From contig JAMXSV010000003.1 of NCBI GenBank assembly GCA_027559495.1, positions 124,001 through 188,000 of the forward strand: DNA of 64,000 nt. The letters are read 5' to 3'. This DNA comes from Aurifilum marmelostoma (Eukaryota; Ascomycota; Sordariomycetes; Diaporthales; Cryphonectriaceae). Below the pieces are notes generated by a model. The model saw only the letters and a list, made by a program, of their open reading frames with translations. It was not told the origin of the DNA and did not search any database. A program made the translations under genes and the position numbers. Positions 31,541 through 44,996 of the stretch are shown here, in pieces. The stretch's first letter is position 1. Each line of letters starts with the position of its first letter.

Positions 31541-33710
31541 TAGTGAAGGCCTTCCAGAAATGGGAGAAATGAGGGAGCTGGGGAATGAAGGGTCGAGTGT
31601 CATCTTACAGCGAAGGTAAACGTGGCTCATGCAGGTGACTTGCAGCGGGGTAATTTGTGTTACTGGTAACGAAGATCGGTTCAATCTCGTTCTGATGGAC
31701 TTCATGCAGTGGAACACCAAGATGCGACTTAGCAATCATACTACAGTACAGAGCTTGAGGCTGAACTCCAATAAGGCTCCCCCAAGTGGTAGGTGGGTAT
31801 CCCAGATGTGCCGGACAACCCTAGCCAACCCCGAAGTCATCATTTCTAAATCTCTGCTGATGTCGTGAAGAATACTGTGCTGTTGTCGGTCTACAGCTCT
31901 TGTTCCAAATTCGAATTGTGCAGTCACAGCCATAAGCCAAGTGTGTTCATGCTCAGACTATAGAAAGAAGGACTCATATTAATGCTTCTGGGTGCCTCAA
32001 CGTATCATAGCAGCGTAGCCAGACATGTTGCTTGATTACTATCCAATCGAGTCCGAATCTGGCGTAACATGACCTGAATATAGAGTGCTGGGGCTCATGG
32101 TGATCTCAGAATGGTATCTTTGGCCGAATGCGTATTTAGGCGGTGGTAATTACCCTGAAGATGTCGATTGTGAGACATGCAACGAGTTGCCTTCATCAAG
32201 AACCACTCCCCTATTCTTATCTGTCGGCAACCAGAGAACTCTCTCCGTATTTGGCTTCTCCATTCTTATTATAATTTCCCTCTATACTCGGCTTGGCCCT
32301 TCATGTAATTGCTGCCCTTCAACTTTCCATTACCGGAGTATCTATCCCAGCAAAGGCTCGACTTTCCGGCGTACGTCAAGAGTCCCTCCCTCCACAAAGC
32401 TGAGCCATTTCTGCGCTCATGTTCCTTCGGTAACACGCCTAGAAAATATTATTCCCCCCCCCCCCCAAGATTGGCGGATGGAATCGCAACAACAGTGGCT
32501 GTTTGCCCTGATGAGCAGAGAGGAGGAAATCCTCGAACACTGTGGCAACATTAGCATGTCTGTGGGCACGGTCTACTAAGCTAACCTCATCATGGGTTGT
32601 ATTTAATTTTGTTATGGCGCTTCAATGTCTTTCTGTCATCCTGGAATCAAGTTCCAAGGGTTGCCTCCAACCTGTCTGGATCAGTAATTACTTGTACCAG
32701 CACCGCACTTAATACGTTACCGAGATATGAGCAGATGACCTGCCATAGCAACACCCACCGAGCCATGATTACAGATTCTCAAAGTATATAAAATCACCGA
32801 CAACATTGAAATGTCTGAAAGCCTGAAGTATCTCTCACATCAGCACTGTTGGAGCAGCTCGTGACGACGTGTTGCAAGCTGATAAACTTGACTCGGAAAC
32901 AACATAGCTCTCATCGTAGTCCAGCTGGCACATTTGAACCTTGCTCACCGGGTCGGCTAGACCTGTGGGGGCGGGCTATGAACCTGTACGCCCGCGCAAA
33001 GGAGTCGCATCCTTGAGAAGCTAACAACCCTCAGTCTTCTCCGGGCTCCGTGAAGATGAAGCAAGGGAGGCTCAGAGAAGACGCAGAAGAAAAAGGTTGG
33101 TGCCTCGAAAGCCCCGACATGGTCCTAGGCCGAGTTTGGATCCGAGGCAAAATCATAACCTGTGATTACTTCAACACGATGGGAACATCATCACCTTGTG
33201 ACAAGCCCTGCTGTTCAGCGTGACCCAAAGGGCCTTTTCACTACCAAGAGTCGTAGAACAATGCATCAAGGGCGAAATCATCCGTCAGTAGCAAGCTTAC
33301 ACCTGAGAGGAAATCGACAGAGGGCACTGCCACGGAACGTGACTTGCGCAGCCCGTTTGTTCTGTGCTGGGGCCTGATGATTCAATCCGAACCCTTGTCT
33401 GGCCTTACAAGGTACGATTACCAATTAATTCTTTAGTTCTCTTGCTTTCTTTCTTTCTCCTTTGCGCTTCTCTTGCCTCCCTTCCTTTCTCTCGTCGCGC
33501 GTGGCCTACCGGGCCCTCGGCTGGGCCCCGCGGGCAAGGGGGGGGTTTGGGAGGAACAATCATAAGCTGACGCAGTCTCGTCGCGGGTCAGACCAACCAG
33601 GGTAGCATATCCGCCCGCCCGTCCAAGGGATTTGTCAAATACGAGGGAAATGCGGAATCAGGATGACCGGACAGACATTTCGGGCGCGGGTGACTCTGGC
33701 AGTGCAACGG

Positions 33711-33740
33711 CAACAACAACAACAACAACAACAACAACAA
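33711..33740. repeat. (CAA)n microsatellite
   Basis: Thirty bases of perfect CAA trinucleotide (ten units) in the gene-free region upstream of the permease. Confidence 0.9.
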
Positions 33741-34363
33741 GAGACAACTGTCTTGCTCTTGTGGCTGCGCACCTAAGCCCAGGCAACCCCCCTTGCATTT
33801 CTCAAGTTCAAGAAGCGGGTTAGGAAACGCGAAAATATAGACCCGTACATGAGGAGGGCAGACGAACAATAAGGGGGCAGAGACTATGCAAGGTAGAGGG
33901 AGAAGCTACGGCAATTTATGGAATGTCCAAAGGTAATCCTAAACCAGCAGCTCGAGAAAGCAGAGCGCTTTGCGACCAGAGCAAATAAAATTCACAAGAA
34001 AGCTTGTCTTCGCCCCAGGAACGACTTACACCAGATGAAATCGAACGCTAGAGCTGAGAAGAGATAAGAGCGGCCTACAGCCTCAAATGGAAACGGGTAT
34101 GGCATGCAATAGAATCGCCAAGAAAAATACTAGCATCAAAGAGGCAGTTCAAGACAAGAGCAGAGGCACAGCAAGGGCGGCGTGCTGGGATGGTGGAGGA
34201 GGATGAGGGAGAATTCACAGTGACTTGTCGGCGAGTAGAGTGCCGATGCCACCCGAGCCAGGCGCCTTTACTGTGTGTTATTGGTGGTTTGTACCAGGCA
34301 ACGATCATGTTCGAGATATGGGGAGAGGGCGTGCTGAAGGTGGTTGATAGTTCTTGTTCTTCT

Positions 34364-34365
<2 letters not shown>

Positions 34366-34394
<29 letters not shown>
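34366..34394. repeat. Poly-T tract
   Basis: A run of 29 T in non-coding DNA. It could be the tail of a retrotransposed sequence on the minus strand, but no element body was recognised beside it. Confidence 0.85.
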
Positions 34395-35820
34395 CGCGAC
34401 TGGCCTCCTGATTTTGAGCTTGACCATATCGGGCAGACGAGACGAAGAAATCTCTGAACTGAAATAAAGACGTCGATGGTTGAACAACAAGAAAAAGAAG
34501 CAAATACAGGAGCCAGTCAAGAATCCATTAACACCTACTCTAGTAAGCAGTCCTGCTAATGGTCAAGATGCAGTCAGCAAACGAGTGGGCCCTAACACCT
34601 GTCGTAAGCCGGGAGAAGGGGGGGGCGTTAAGGTTGCAGTGGCAATGGCTGTCGGTGCAGACCCAAACCAACTCGATGCTATTGAATGAAATGTAACAAG
34701 AGGAATATCAAAACAAAGTTTTATCCCTGTCGTATTGATTCAAAAAGGTACTTTATCTAAATAACTACAGAAAATATTGTGTAGGCTCTGTTTGCAGTTC
34801 CCTTCTGGAGATTCTGATTAGCCATGTGCGACGATGTGGGCTTATAATCGCTGCGATGGGATCTTTCCCAGGGCTGCTGGCTGGACAGGTAATGATGCTG
34901 TGAATGGTCTGAATGGTGTCAGGATATGTCCCTCGAGATTTAGACTTGCGGGATCGACCGCCTTCTGCCCTACCAAGTGGGGGATTGGAATGGAATATAT
35001 GTAGTAGAAGAAAGAGTGTTCATCATCTGTGGGCATTTTGCCTTACTGTTACGTAGTAACAATGTAACTCAAGTATGTATGGAAGTATGTAGTATGCTGA
35101 AAGCGCTGATCATGGAAGAATCTCCTGTTCCCAGAGCCACGGTTCGAGATAAAGTGTGGAGGGGATGCGATGCGCTGTGGAGCTGCTAGCTGGGCACGGG
35201 CAGATCCATTTCAAACGTGTGTGATTAGCCTTTTCATTCATTCGTTTTAGTCCATGCCCTTTCACATAGTAAAGTACTACTAGTAGTATCAACCTCGGCC
35301 CTTCTCGAGTCTAGAGGCAGACCCACTACACACGTACCTTCGATTGCTTTCCTTATCAGTAGGATGGTATCGCTGACGACTCGCCTCGATCCTCCTCCCC
35401 ACGGACAGCTTCATCTGTGAGAGTGCCAGAGAAGGGCAACTGACCAACCAGGCGGGAGGATTCGATAGCACAGACGCCAGAGCTGAGACCCTGTGAGACC
35501 TTTCTCGTCCTCAGGCTCTCGTTTTCCTTCTTCCCTGTGTGGGCTTTTCTGCCCTCAGCAGCAAGGACCCTTGCCATCTGCAGCACCACCCTGGGGTAGC
35601 AGTAGGAAGAAAAGGATGGAGAGAAGTGATGTTGCACCGGCTGCCCCGAGACCAAATCGAAAAGAAACAAGGAGAGAAGGGCCCAGCCTCACGGTGGCGC
35701 GCCCAGTTTCCCTATCAGACGACAGATCCGTGGTCTCTTGACGCACCGATTTTGCTGACCATGGCTCGATTTGACAGGTATCTGCAACGGGCGCGGGCAA
35801 GAAAGCTTGGCTGGGGAGAA

Positions 35821-35835
35821 GGGGGGGGGGGGGGG
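35821..35835. repeat. Poly-G tract
   Basis: Fifteen consecutive G in non-coding DNA. Runs of this length are prone to sequencing error. Confidence 0.85.
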
Positions 35836-36540
35836 CAAGTGGAGCAAGGGAAGGAAGAAGTAGATGGGCTCACTCTCGTCCTCTTGATACGTCTAGTATA
35901 GAGAGCGGAGGGAATAAATGGGATAGCGGCAGGCCACGTCCGGGAACAAACATGCCGGGTCTGTCTGATTTTCAAGCCACCAGAAACACGAACCAACCAA
36001 CCAGAGACCTCATCTGATCAAGCCAGGCCGAAATCCTCCTCATGCACGGTGAGTGTACCATCAGTAAACCTAGAACCTAGGACCATCTCCCTTTCTGGAC
36101 ACTGATCGACAAGGATCTTATCAAGAGGTGACATTTTTTGGTTTCCATTATCTCTCTGCTGCTGGTCATACCCGCTATGAACGGTGGTGGGCGGCGAGAG
36201 ATAGGCTCATTGCGAGCCAGCACGCCACCACCCTTCCGCCCCTGCCCTGCCTCTGCCCTGCCCTGCCCTGCATTCTGTCGTGTCCCCGTCCCTGGGTTTG
36301 CCTATGCATGCATGCCTGCATGCTGCTGCCCTGTCTAGTTTCCCGCTGCAGCTGCAGAGTGCCACGCCCGTATGGCGCGATGAGGGGGGGCATAAATAAA
36401 AGCTGGAGGGGGGATGCTACCTCGTGCTCTCTTTTTTTTCCCCTTCGTGCGCTTGTTCTACCTCTTCTTTCCTTTTCTTCCTTCTTCCTGCCCTTGCTTC
36501 TTACTCGTCCCCAGGTGACTTGTCGGGTTAGGAGACGCAT

Positions 36541-36548
36541 TATATAAA
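36541..36548 (+). promoter_or_regulatory. TATA-like box of the permease gene
   Basis: TATATAAA lies 59 bases upstream of the permease ATG (36600). If used, it would leave a leader of only about 30 bases, so a different start site further upstream is also possible. Confidence 0.4.
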
Positions 36549-36599
36549 CACGATATATACAAAGAAAGTGAGCCGTAGACAACTTGAACTTGTTCAAAG

Positions 36600-39014
36600 A
36601 TGTCTTCGCCGGAGAGGACCACAGATCCAGAGAAGTTGGCCTATGTTGGCGATGAGAAGGGCGTCTCGGACCCCGAGTCCCCTACCTACAATCAAGATGG
36701 CGAGGTTGCTGTGGGATCGATTGCGGATTTTGGGGAGAAGAAGCAGCTCAAGTAAGGCACCTCCCTTTGCATCTGATGACTCAGGTACGAAATGATGGGG
36801 ACTAATGTTCCAAACCAGGCAGGGTCTGGCTCAGAGACATATTCAGATGATTGCCCTTGCTGGCGCAATTGGTACTGTAAGTCCATATATTCAGAAAGAC
36901 ACGCACAAGAAGTGATGTGTGCTGAACACTATCTTCTCACATTAGGGTCTTTTCCTCGGTTCTGGAGGTGCTATTGAGAAGGGCGGTCCACTGGGTGCCT
37001 TGTAAGTCCTCATATTGCGATAATCAATCCTAGACACTCTTGTTGGTTCGCGAAAGAATATCGCCAGAGGTTGACCAACTCTTTTCCCCACCAGGCTCGG
37101 TTATTTCTTCGTTGGTATTCTGGTAGTGGGTGTTGTCATGTCCATTGCAGAGATGAGGTACGTTTGCAGTCCATATAACCAACACAGCTTCAACCGCTGT
37201 GACCTTCTTTGTTTGCTGGATGAGGTTGAGAGGACAGAACATATGTGTTGCTCACACAAGGACCTTCCAATGCTGTAGTACCCTCGTACCTCTCAGCGGA
37301 GCCGTCATCCGACACGCCGAGTACTTCTTCGATCCCGCTCTGTCCTTCGCCCAGGGCTGGAATGCTGTATACAACTATCTCGTCTCGATTCCCGCCGAAC
37401 TGACTGCTGCGGCGGTCATCGTATCGTACTGGGATGATACAACCACGGCAGCCGCCTGGATTATCCTGTTCGGAGGCCTGCTGGTCATTGCGAACATGCT
37501 CTTTGTCCGTGTGTACGGTGAGATGGAGTTTGTGTTTGCAACGCTCAAGATCTTGCTGATTGTCGGCCTGAACATCATGGTTAGTGCCTGTTTCTTATAT
37601 AATACACAAAGTTTGATATCAGTCTGATGAGTTCTGACCCGGATACAACATCCATCTTCACCACACTGCAGGCCATTGTCATTGTTGCTGGAGGAGGTCC
37701 CGATCACCAGGTCATCGGCTTCAAGTACTGGCGCAACCCAGGCCCGTTTACCCAGTATCTGGGCATCGAGGGATCCCTCGGCCAGTTCCTGGGTTTCTGG
37801 ACAACCTTTAACAACGCTGTCTACGCCTACTCGTGAGAGAACCCCTCCCCTTCTCGGAAATGTATCTACTCTGACCCTGTTGGAACAGAGGCATCGAGAA
37901 CATTTCTATGGCTGCCTCCGAGACGCAGAACCCTCGGCGCAACATCCCAATCGCTGCCAAACGTATCTTCTGGCGTGTAGCTATTTTCTACGGTAAGTAG
38001 GGTCTGTGATGAGAGACGAAGAACGGCACCATGTCATCTCGGGGAGACCAGACTGACTGACAAACAATCGGGCGTCTCTGAACAGTCCTGAGTATCTTCT
38101 TCGTGGGCATGCTCGTTCCCTCCGACGACACCCAGCTTCTCAATGCCGAGTCCGGCACCGCGGCCGCCTCGCCCTTTGTCATCGCTGCCACCCGCGCCGG
38201 AATCAAGGTGGTGCCGTCCATCATCAACTTTGTCGTGCTCACGAGCGCATGGAGCGCCGGCAACTCGTACATCCTGGCCAATTCGCGTATCTTGTACGGC
38301 ATGGCCCAGGAGAGCCACGCCCCCAAGATCTTCCTCCGCACCAACAGGATGGGCATTCCTGTAGGTTTCTTCCCAACCTTGTCCTTCCATATGTTTACGG
38401 AGAGGAAGGGATTTCTCCGTCTAAGGCTGTGTCTTCCTCTACCGTCTTGCGCTTTCATGCTATCATTATATCTCCAAAAGGCTAACCTGGTTGTTCTTCT
38501 TCAAAAATAGTACGTTGGCGTGGCCTTCACCTCCATTTTCATCTGCCTCGGCTTCATGTCGCTGTCCAGCTCTGCCTCGGTCGCCTTCACCTGGCTCCAG
38601 GATCTCGTGTCCGTCGGCGCCCTGGTGACCTGGTCTGTCATCTGCGCCGTCTACCTCCGCTTCTACTACGGCATGAAGGCCCAGGGCATCTCCCGCAATG
38701 ACCTCCCGTGGAAGGCGCCCTTCCAGCCCTACACCGCCTGGTTCTCGCTGTGCTTCTTCATCCTGCTGCTGCTCACCGGCGGGTACACGACCTTCATCAA
38801 GAACAACTGGTCCACCGAAACCTTCATCTCGTCCTACATCGACATCCCCATCTTCTTTGGCCTGTACTTTGGGTACAAGTTCATCAAGAAGACAAAGATC
38901 GTGCCCCTGCACGAGATCCCCATTCAAAAGTACATCGATATTGCCAATGCCAACCCGGAGCCGCCTGTGCCGCCCAAGAAGGGCTGGAAGAAGGTTAATA
39001 TCCTGTGGGAATAG
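36600..39014 (+). CDS. Amino acid permease (YAT family)
   Basis: Nine exons: 36600-36751, 36819-36876, 36946-37001, 37095-37157, 37279-37579, 37672-37832, 37889-37992, 38086-38360, 38511-39014. They give 557 residues with every phase consistent. After a polar N-terminus of 51 residues the family signature follows: RHIQMIALAGAIGT, GLFLGSGGAIEKGGPLG, then STLVPLSGAVIRHAEYFFDP. Twelve membrane spans are expected, including SAGNSYILANSRILYGMAQE. The C-terminus is cytosolic and Pro/Lys-rich (PVPPKKGWKKVNILWE). These are proton-coupled plasma-membrane importers of amino acids; specificity cannot be read. Two donors are weak (GTTAGT at 37580, GTAGGT at 38361), but the protein match is continuous across them. 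It converges on the carrier gene, with 595 bases between stops. Confidence 0.93.
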
Positions 39015-39609
39015 AAAAGAAGAGAGAAGGAGCCGCAAATCACCTATTCGCTGTTGTCGTTATTATCCATCATTTGCCACTCTGCTTGCTTCGCTACCAG
39101 GCCTGGTAGCCCCTAGAGAGACCTCGGGAGATAGTGTCATTCATGATGGGAGATGACTTGGGTGTTTGAATGCAAGAAGATTTGCTGCATAATCAGAGAT
39201 CTGTTCATTCTTTTTTCAAAGGGAAAAAAAGTGATATGCAGCTACTTCTGATAACGCTCTGTTGCTGGTAGAGGCTATAGTACACCCAGATATATATCAA
39301 AATAACATCAAAAAAGAGAGAGAAATCGATCAGGAGAAAAGCCAACACGAACACGTTCTGCAGTCTTTACGTCGTGCAATCACCACACTATTCTATTCAA
39401 TGACTCTATCTATCTGCCATATGCCAATTGTCTTCCAGATGATGCCTTGGCAACGCTCGGCTCTCGACGAGCCAGCATTGCAATGCAATCACTGGGTGAA
39501 ATACCTATCAATGCTCCCTGTGCCGAAGTAGAATGCCCCACGCACCTGTGTCACAGCAGCTCAGGGTACACACACACACACGCACACACGATCCACATAT
39601 CCATTACAC
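39015..39609. other. Convergent intergenic region
   Basis: About 595 bases holding the 3' UTRs of the permease and the carrier. A short CA repeat lies near 39571-39588. No gene. Confidence 0.4.
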
Positions 39610-40850
39610 CTAAGACCTCCTTACCGCCGACTGGCGAAGTCTCACGGTCTGCTCGTAGAGAACATCCTTGAAAGCAAACAAGAACGCTGCCGTGAGGACG
39701 CTCTGGGTGACCTTGGGCCCGATACCTGTTGTCGGAAATATATATTAGTACCACGTGGGCTTCAAGAGGGGGCCAAAATGATATATCACGCCGGAGAAGC
39801 AGATAATGGAAGCTCCTCTTCGCGGTCAAGGTACGCACCTTTGTAGAGCCCAGCAGCCCCCTCCTCCTTGGTAATGCGCCGGATAGCGGCAGTCATGCCC
39901 TCCGTCTTGCCGTCCCTGCCGGCGACGTGGGCCTGGGACTTGACGGTGATGTAGGGGTAGGTGATGCTGGTGGCGAACAGCTTGCCGAGAGCGCCGAGGA
40001 AGAAGGCGATGGTCGGGGTGACGCGGCGCCTTCTTTCTACGGCATTCTTCAACTGTTCAAACAAGGTGTACTGCAGGATGGGGTTGATGACCAGCACCAG
40101 CGCAGGCAGGACGCCCGAGAACAGCGCCTTGGGTCCCTCGTTGCGGAGGAGGGCCGTCAGCGTGCCCAGGGTGCTGGGTCTCTGAGACCTCGGTTGCTGC
40201 TGCTTCTTGCTGTCGCCCCCCTCAGAGCCGCCGGCGGTGGCCTCCACATCTTTCTCCTTGTCCTCTTCTGCCTCGTGCTTGCGGGTCGTCATGCGGGTGT
40301 TGACGACCCAGATGGGGTTGGTGATGATGACGGTGGCGGATCCAGCGATGGCGCCCGCAATCATGCTCTCGACGGTGGTGAGGCGCTTGGAGGCACGCCC
40401 GGCCTTGTCCGCGGCCGCCTCGAAGAAAGCACGGGTCCACTCATACCAGTAGTAGTAGACAAAGTTGGTCAGGGAGATGCCGAAGAGGGCGGAGTCGAGG
40501 CCAGCGTAGAGGCCTGCGAGGCCCTCGCGCTCGACGATGTGGCGGACAGCCTTGAGGAAGGACGAGTCGGCGCGCTTGGATTCGACCTGGGCGCGGGTGG
40601 AGAGGGTAATGAGGGGGTATCTAGACGAACAAGGAGACAGACCTGGTCAGTTGAGACAGCCGAACGGTGGAAGGGACGATCGTGTGTAGAGGAGAAGGGG
40701 GGAAGGGCCGAGGAAGGAGACGGAAGGAATAACTGTGTGTGCATGTTCGTACGTCAAGACCATAGACAGGATGCCTCCACCAGCGCCGGCAAGGGCGTGG
40801 GCAACATTGTCGTTCTGGGGTATCACGGGTTTCGATGCGGCCGGCGCCAT
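39610..40850 (-). CDS. Mitochondrial-carrier-family protein, PMP47-like peroxisomal nucleotide carrier
   Basis: Three exons (40850-40753, 40620-39839, 39725-39610) across introns of 131 and 113 bases give 331 residues. The first carrier repeat begins AHALAGAGGGILSMVLTYPL and ITLSTRAQVE (P-x-D/E-x-x-R/K pattern with L variation). The second has ESMIAGAIAGSATVIITNPI then WVVNTRM. The third has FFLGALGKLFATSITYPYI then TVKSQAHV. The loop after repeat 2 carries an inserted charged, Gln-rich stretch (KHEAEEDKEKDVEATAGG to KKQQQPRSQRP). The start (NDNVAHALAGAGGG) and TYPLITLSTRAQVE are typical of PMP47/Ant1-type carriers, which bring ATP into peroxisomes for fatty-acid activation. A mitochondrial relative is the alternative. 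Confidence 0.87.
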
Positions 40851-43764
40851 TGTTGTTGAATTTGGGGTGGACTGATTGTTGACGGTGATAATAATATTGA
40901 TGATAGTGAGAGATTAATCAAGAATGAACAGGTGCAGAGTCTGTCCGATTGTCTATGTCCAAATTGCTCAGTTGATGTCCTCGTTCATCGTCTGCTTGTC
41001 GCCGTGTGGTGGAGGTGATCAAGAAGAAGACCGAGGATGAAGTCATGTCTTCCGCTGGAGCTATCTGCTTGACCCGGCCCTGCTGCGACCAGCGACGCGC
41101 TGTCGACCCGTGAGTTTTCGTGGCTCGTGGCATCGACAAGCGCTGAGCCGAGGTCCGAGTTTAAGTGGCAGCACAGCACCCACCATTCATTTACCCACCA
41201 AATCTACCCCAAGACTAGCACTACTGTGCGCAGTCAACACCGCCTGCTACCGGCAACACTCGGCAGAACGAAGAAATGTGGATTGCAGCCGTTTTTTTGA
41301 CATATGATTTTCTTCCTACAATCCCAACATCCACCATCACACAACACACAAAGAAATGGTACAACTCAAATGTGATTTCTTAAGCACTGGTTTGACTACT
41401 ACCATACAGTTCTGCGATAGCAATGAATGCAATGCAGGCCAATGGGGTTCTGTGTCTGGTTGTCTTTAGCGTCTGACTGTCACGGACAGACCATGGCTGC
41501 ATTGCATGTTCCTTCCTCCCGTCTGCATGCACGGCCGAATGCAACTGCCGCCCAAGCACACACACCTCTGCTCTTCTTGCTCTCACTTTCAACTCACACA
41601 CTTTCAGCTTCTCCATAATTATTCTTACTCCGAGTATGAGTCTTTCTGTCAACTCAGCTCCGCCATTCCTAATCAACAAGAGACTTTCAGTCTTCCATTG
41701 TTCCTGTGTCAGCCTTGGTTGCGACACACAAGCCTCTTCCCGAGTTCTCGGGCTCGCCGGTCGAGGGAGGGTTGCACCCGGATGTTTCTGACGTCTTCTG
41801 GAAGACCTCTTGTTGCGACCCCCCCCTCCTCCCCCTCCGGCTCGAATGACCCCAACAGAGGCCAGAGAAATATCTTTGCTCAGAGCAGAGTAAGGAAGGG
41901 CACCGTGACGTGGTGGGGATGTACATAAGAGAAGTAGAAGTAAGGATGCGAGGCGCCTCGCCTAACCAGACCGCCACCGCAAGGCTTACCTGTTTCATCC
42001 TGTCCACGGCCCATGGATGGCAAGGTGAGGGCCCCAGAACGGAGAAGAAACAGGACGAAGTTTGAACACCCGAGATGCCACGCAGCGGTCGCACCCGGAG
42101 AGGCCCGGCTGAGACTTCCGCGCTGAGCATAACACGGCACAGCAGGAAGCCCGTTTTCTTTCTTTTTCTTTCATCAACTTCACGGCCGAGCTCTGTCACT
42201 CTGCCTACCTGCCTGCTTATATGTCGTATTCATAGCCAGCCAAGCTAGGATGGGTGAGGCAGAGGCGACTTCTGGTGACAAAGTACATCATCCCACAGAG
42301 TTCGTGCAAAAAGGTGCGGTCAGTGGCAAGACAGAAACAATAAGTGGAGGAAACATGTGTGTCCCATGGTAGGCGTGTAAATGTCAAGGCCTTTGGTCGG
42401 TGAGAGTAACAATGGACCAATTTCTTTTCGCGGCACAGAGTAACCCCTGATGTTCACCGTCGTTCAGCACCTAGTACAGTAGGAAGTGAGGGGTCCCCGT
42501 CTCGGATGAGATACCGCTTATGATGGGTCAGATACAAGTGCACAGAGAGGCGGAGAGTGAGAAGAGGAACACGACTGAACCCGTTCAGATCGAGAGACCG
42601 GCCACCCTGTCCGAAGATCGCGTCGAAGGATTCCCACCCCTCGACCTAGGGTAGATGACCCCAGCACAAATGCACGCTGGCCCTCAGCCCTGGTGATGAG
42701 AGAAACGCCAGCGATATTTCAGGCTGTACGTGCGAAGATATACGCAGGAGTACGCGCGTGTTCGTGCCTGCGGTCCCTGGTGCCTCTCGCACCTCCTGCT
42801 CTCTTGAAGGACACCTCGCCTCATCTGGTCCCATCAGGTCTGATATCATTTATCGTCGAGGGACAGATACATACGCACAAGATACGCATGCACAGACACA
42901 GGAAGAGAGAAGGTCCACCCATAACCGTGCCCAGATGGCGGCTATACGTGCCGCGGCTTTTGGTCCTATTAGTCGGTCCTATAAAGTCGCCGAAGTGAGG
43001 CCCTGCGATCCCCGTCACCGACACGGACTTGAAAGAACAGTAGGACATGAAAAGAATCAAAGTAGCAAATAAATACAAAAGAACAGCTGACCCTCGCAGC
43101 TTGTCCAAGGTTGAGCCTGTCATTCGCCGCTTAGCGAGGTCCCACCATCGATCTTGGCTCCTCAAGGGGTCAAACCACGTCCCTACCAGGCACCGAGGGA
43201 TCGGAGAAGAGGAGGAAGAGGCGGAGGCGGAGACAGAGGGGGAAAGGAGCTACTTGCCAGATTGCTGCATAGTAATACAACCATCGTCAAAAGAACCTTT
43301 CATCAAGGACGACCCACCACCAGGGGAGGATAGGCAAGAAACAGATGATGTGTAAATCCACATGACACGATCATACAAAATCGACACAGAAACCCTGAGC
43401 CCAATCCCGAGACTGCGGGATCGCGGAGTATTTTCATGGGGTTCAACTGCATTGGGGAGGGATGGGTGGAAAGATGGCTGGATGGATGATGGAGGACGAC
43501 CCTTGTCTGCAGGCGGTAGCGCCCCAAAGCACAGCGCATCCCACGTCTATTCTTGGAAGATTCAGATGCCGCTATCCGCGGCGTCAACGGTGCCCTGATC
43601 CCTGGGGCCCCTGGATCCCTCAGTAGGTCCTGGTGACTGCCTGAACCCTGGTCCCTCGTACAGCATACCACCACTACCGCCCCTACTATAGCGCTGCCAC
43701 CAGTACTACCGCTGCCACTGCTACATACAACGTTGTAGTGTGCTTGGTGTGCAGAATTAAGGTA

Positions 43765-43792
43765 GGTGCCACTGGGTGCCACTGGGTGCCAC
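43765..43792. repeat. Tandem repeat of ACTGGGTGCC (10-base unit)
   Basis: About 2.8 copies of a 10-base unit, perfect between copies, in non-coding DNA. Confidence 0.85.
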
Positions 43793-44908
43793 TTCCCAAC
43801 GCACTTGCGTTCCCACCAGCGGAAGGAGCTATCCACCTACTGGTAGACGCACCCATTGTAGGCCTTGTCATTGATCCACCGCAGCTTCTCAACGTCTCAT
43901 CATCCGCCTCCTGTCATCTGGACACGGACAAAGACGTTGGGCTTCACACACCATAATCTTGGGACCCCCCCTTTACGGCGTGCACACACCAATGCTAACG
44001 CAAACGCTCACACTCTCTCATCAAATTCGCCAAGATAAGAAGTTCACCCTGTCGCCCTTGTCCTCGTCATGCTTCTCCAATTTCTACTGTGATCCCCCCC
44101 CCCCAAGGTCCAGGGTGATAAAACGTACAAGCTCAAGCCGGAACCGAGACTCCAAATCCGGACACACAACAAGCATTCATGCCGAGATTGTCTGCTACAC
44201 TCCACTGCGGCTAAGAAGAGGATATAATATGAAGCGACAGGGCGGGGAGAGAGCAAGAAACAGTTGCCTGATGTCACCCACCATTAGCAGCTGTCAGTCG
44301 TCTACTTTCCCTCCTCCCCTGGTCTCGGTCTGGCCCGCTTCCAATTTGGGATTGTCATGGATCGATCTTCTTTTGGGGGAGAGGGGGGGGGGGCAGCTCT
44401 CGAGTCGAGTCGACAGGCCATCCGACCGACCTCATGACCTGACCAGAGTCTGCTATCTGTTTTCTTCGGTGTCGTCATTGGTGTTGATCTTGTCGTCGTC
44501 GTCGTCGTCGTCTCCCCTCCCTCCTGCTGCCTTTCTTCCGTGCCTTTCAGCTGCCATTCAGGGGTCCAAGTTGATGTTCACCACCAACTGGGCTAAAAGA
44601 TGGCGATACTGGGAAGTGGGATCAGAAGAAGACGAGAAGAAGAAGGGGAAAGGAGACGAGAGTGACAAACGAAGGAGCAAATGCGTGGTCGCATACGGCG
44701 TGTTCGATAGAGGCCGCGGCCCTATACGATTTGACTTGCATGCATGAACGACGGCTGTTCCCATGAGGAAGGAAGCTTGTTGGATGACTGTATTATCTGC
44801 TACTCACTTTGCCTATGTGTACTAATGTGTTACACCACCTGGGCTGGCCGCGTACCTAGAGACCGGATCGGTACGAGGAGGCCGCTGACAGGCTTGGCCC
44901 AGCGTTGC

Positions 44909-44996
44909 TGGTGGTGGTGGTGGTGGTGGTGGTGCTGCTGCTGCTGCATGCAAGTGCAGATGCAAGTGCAGATGCAAATGCAAATGCAGATGCAAA
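44909..44996. repeat. Compound microsatellite: (TGG)n, (TGC)n, then TGCARR hexamers
   Basis: Eight TGG units pass into five TGC units and then eight hexamers of TGCAAG, TGCAGA or TGCAAA (44949-44996). The alternating A/G in the hexamers suggests stepwise point changes. The tract is in non-coding DNA upstream of the Abp2 gene. Confidence 0.9.

Larger units (their letters stand above)
31541..36599. other. Long gene-free region (5 kb) upstream of the amino acid permease
   Basis: Many frames of 60-160 codons exist, but none has third-base bias, domains or credible introns. It carries a (CAA)10 repeat, a 29-base T run and a 15-base G run (listed separately). The last 500 bases are pyrimidine-rich and end in a TATA-like box, which suits the permease promoter. 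No transposon ends were seen. Confidence 0.4.

Noticed and set aside
32085..32579. 164-codon frame with hydrophobic middle
   Set aside because: No codon bias, no domain, no leader sequence; it passes through a poly-C tract.
34366..34394. Poly-T as the tail of a LINE or processed pseudogene
   Set aside because: No reverse transcriptase or gene-like sequence and no target-site duplication could be seen beside it.
34075..34503. 142-codon minus-strand frame with poly-Lys
   Set aside because: It is created by reading the 29-base poly-T tract; nothing else supports it.
39927..40859. 310-codon frame on the plus strand
   Set aside because: It is the antisense shadow of the carrier gene, whose three repeats and splice sites are clear on the minus strand.
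41687..42199. 170-codon minus-strand frame
   Set aside because: Opens at a start without leader context, lacks bias and domains, and lies in repeat-rich spacer.
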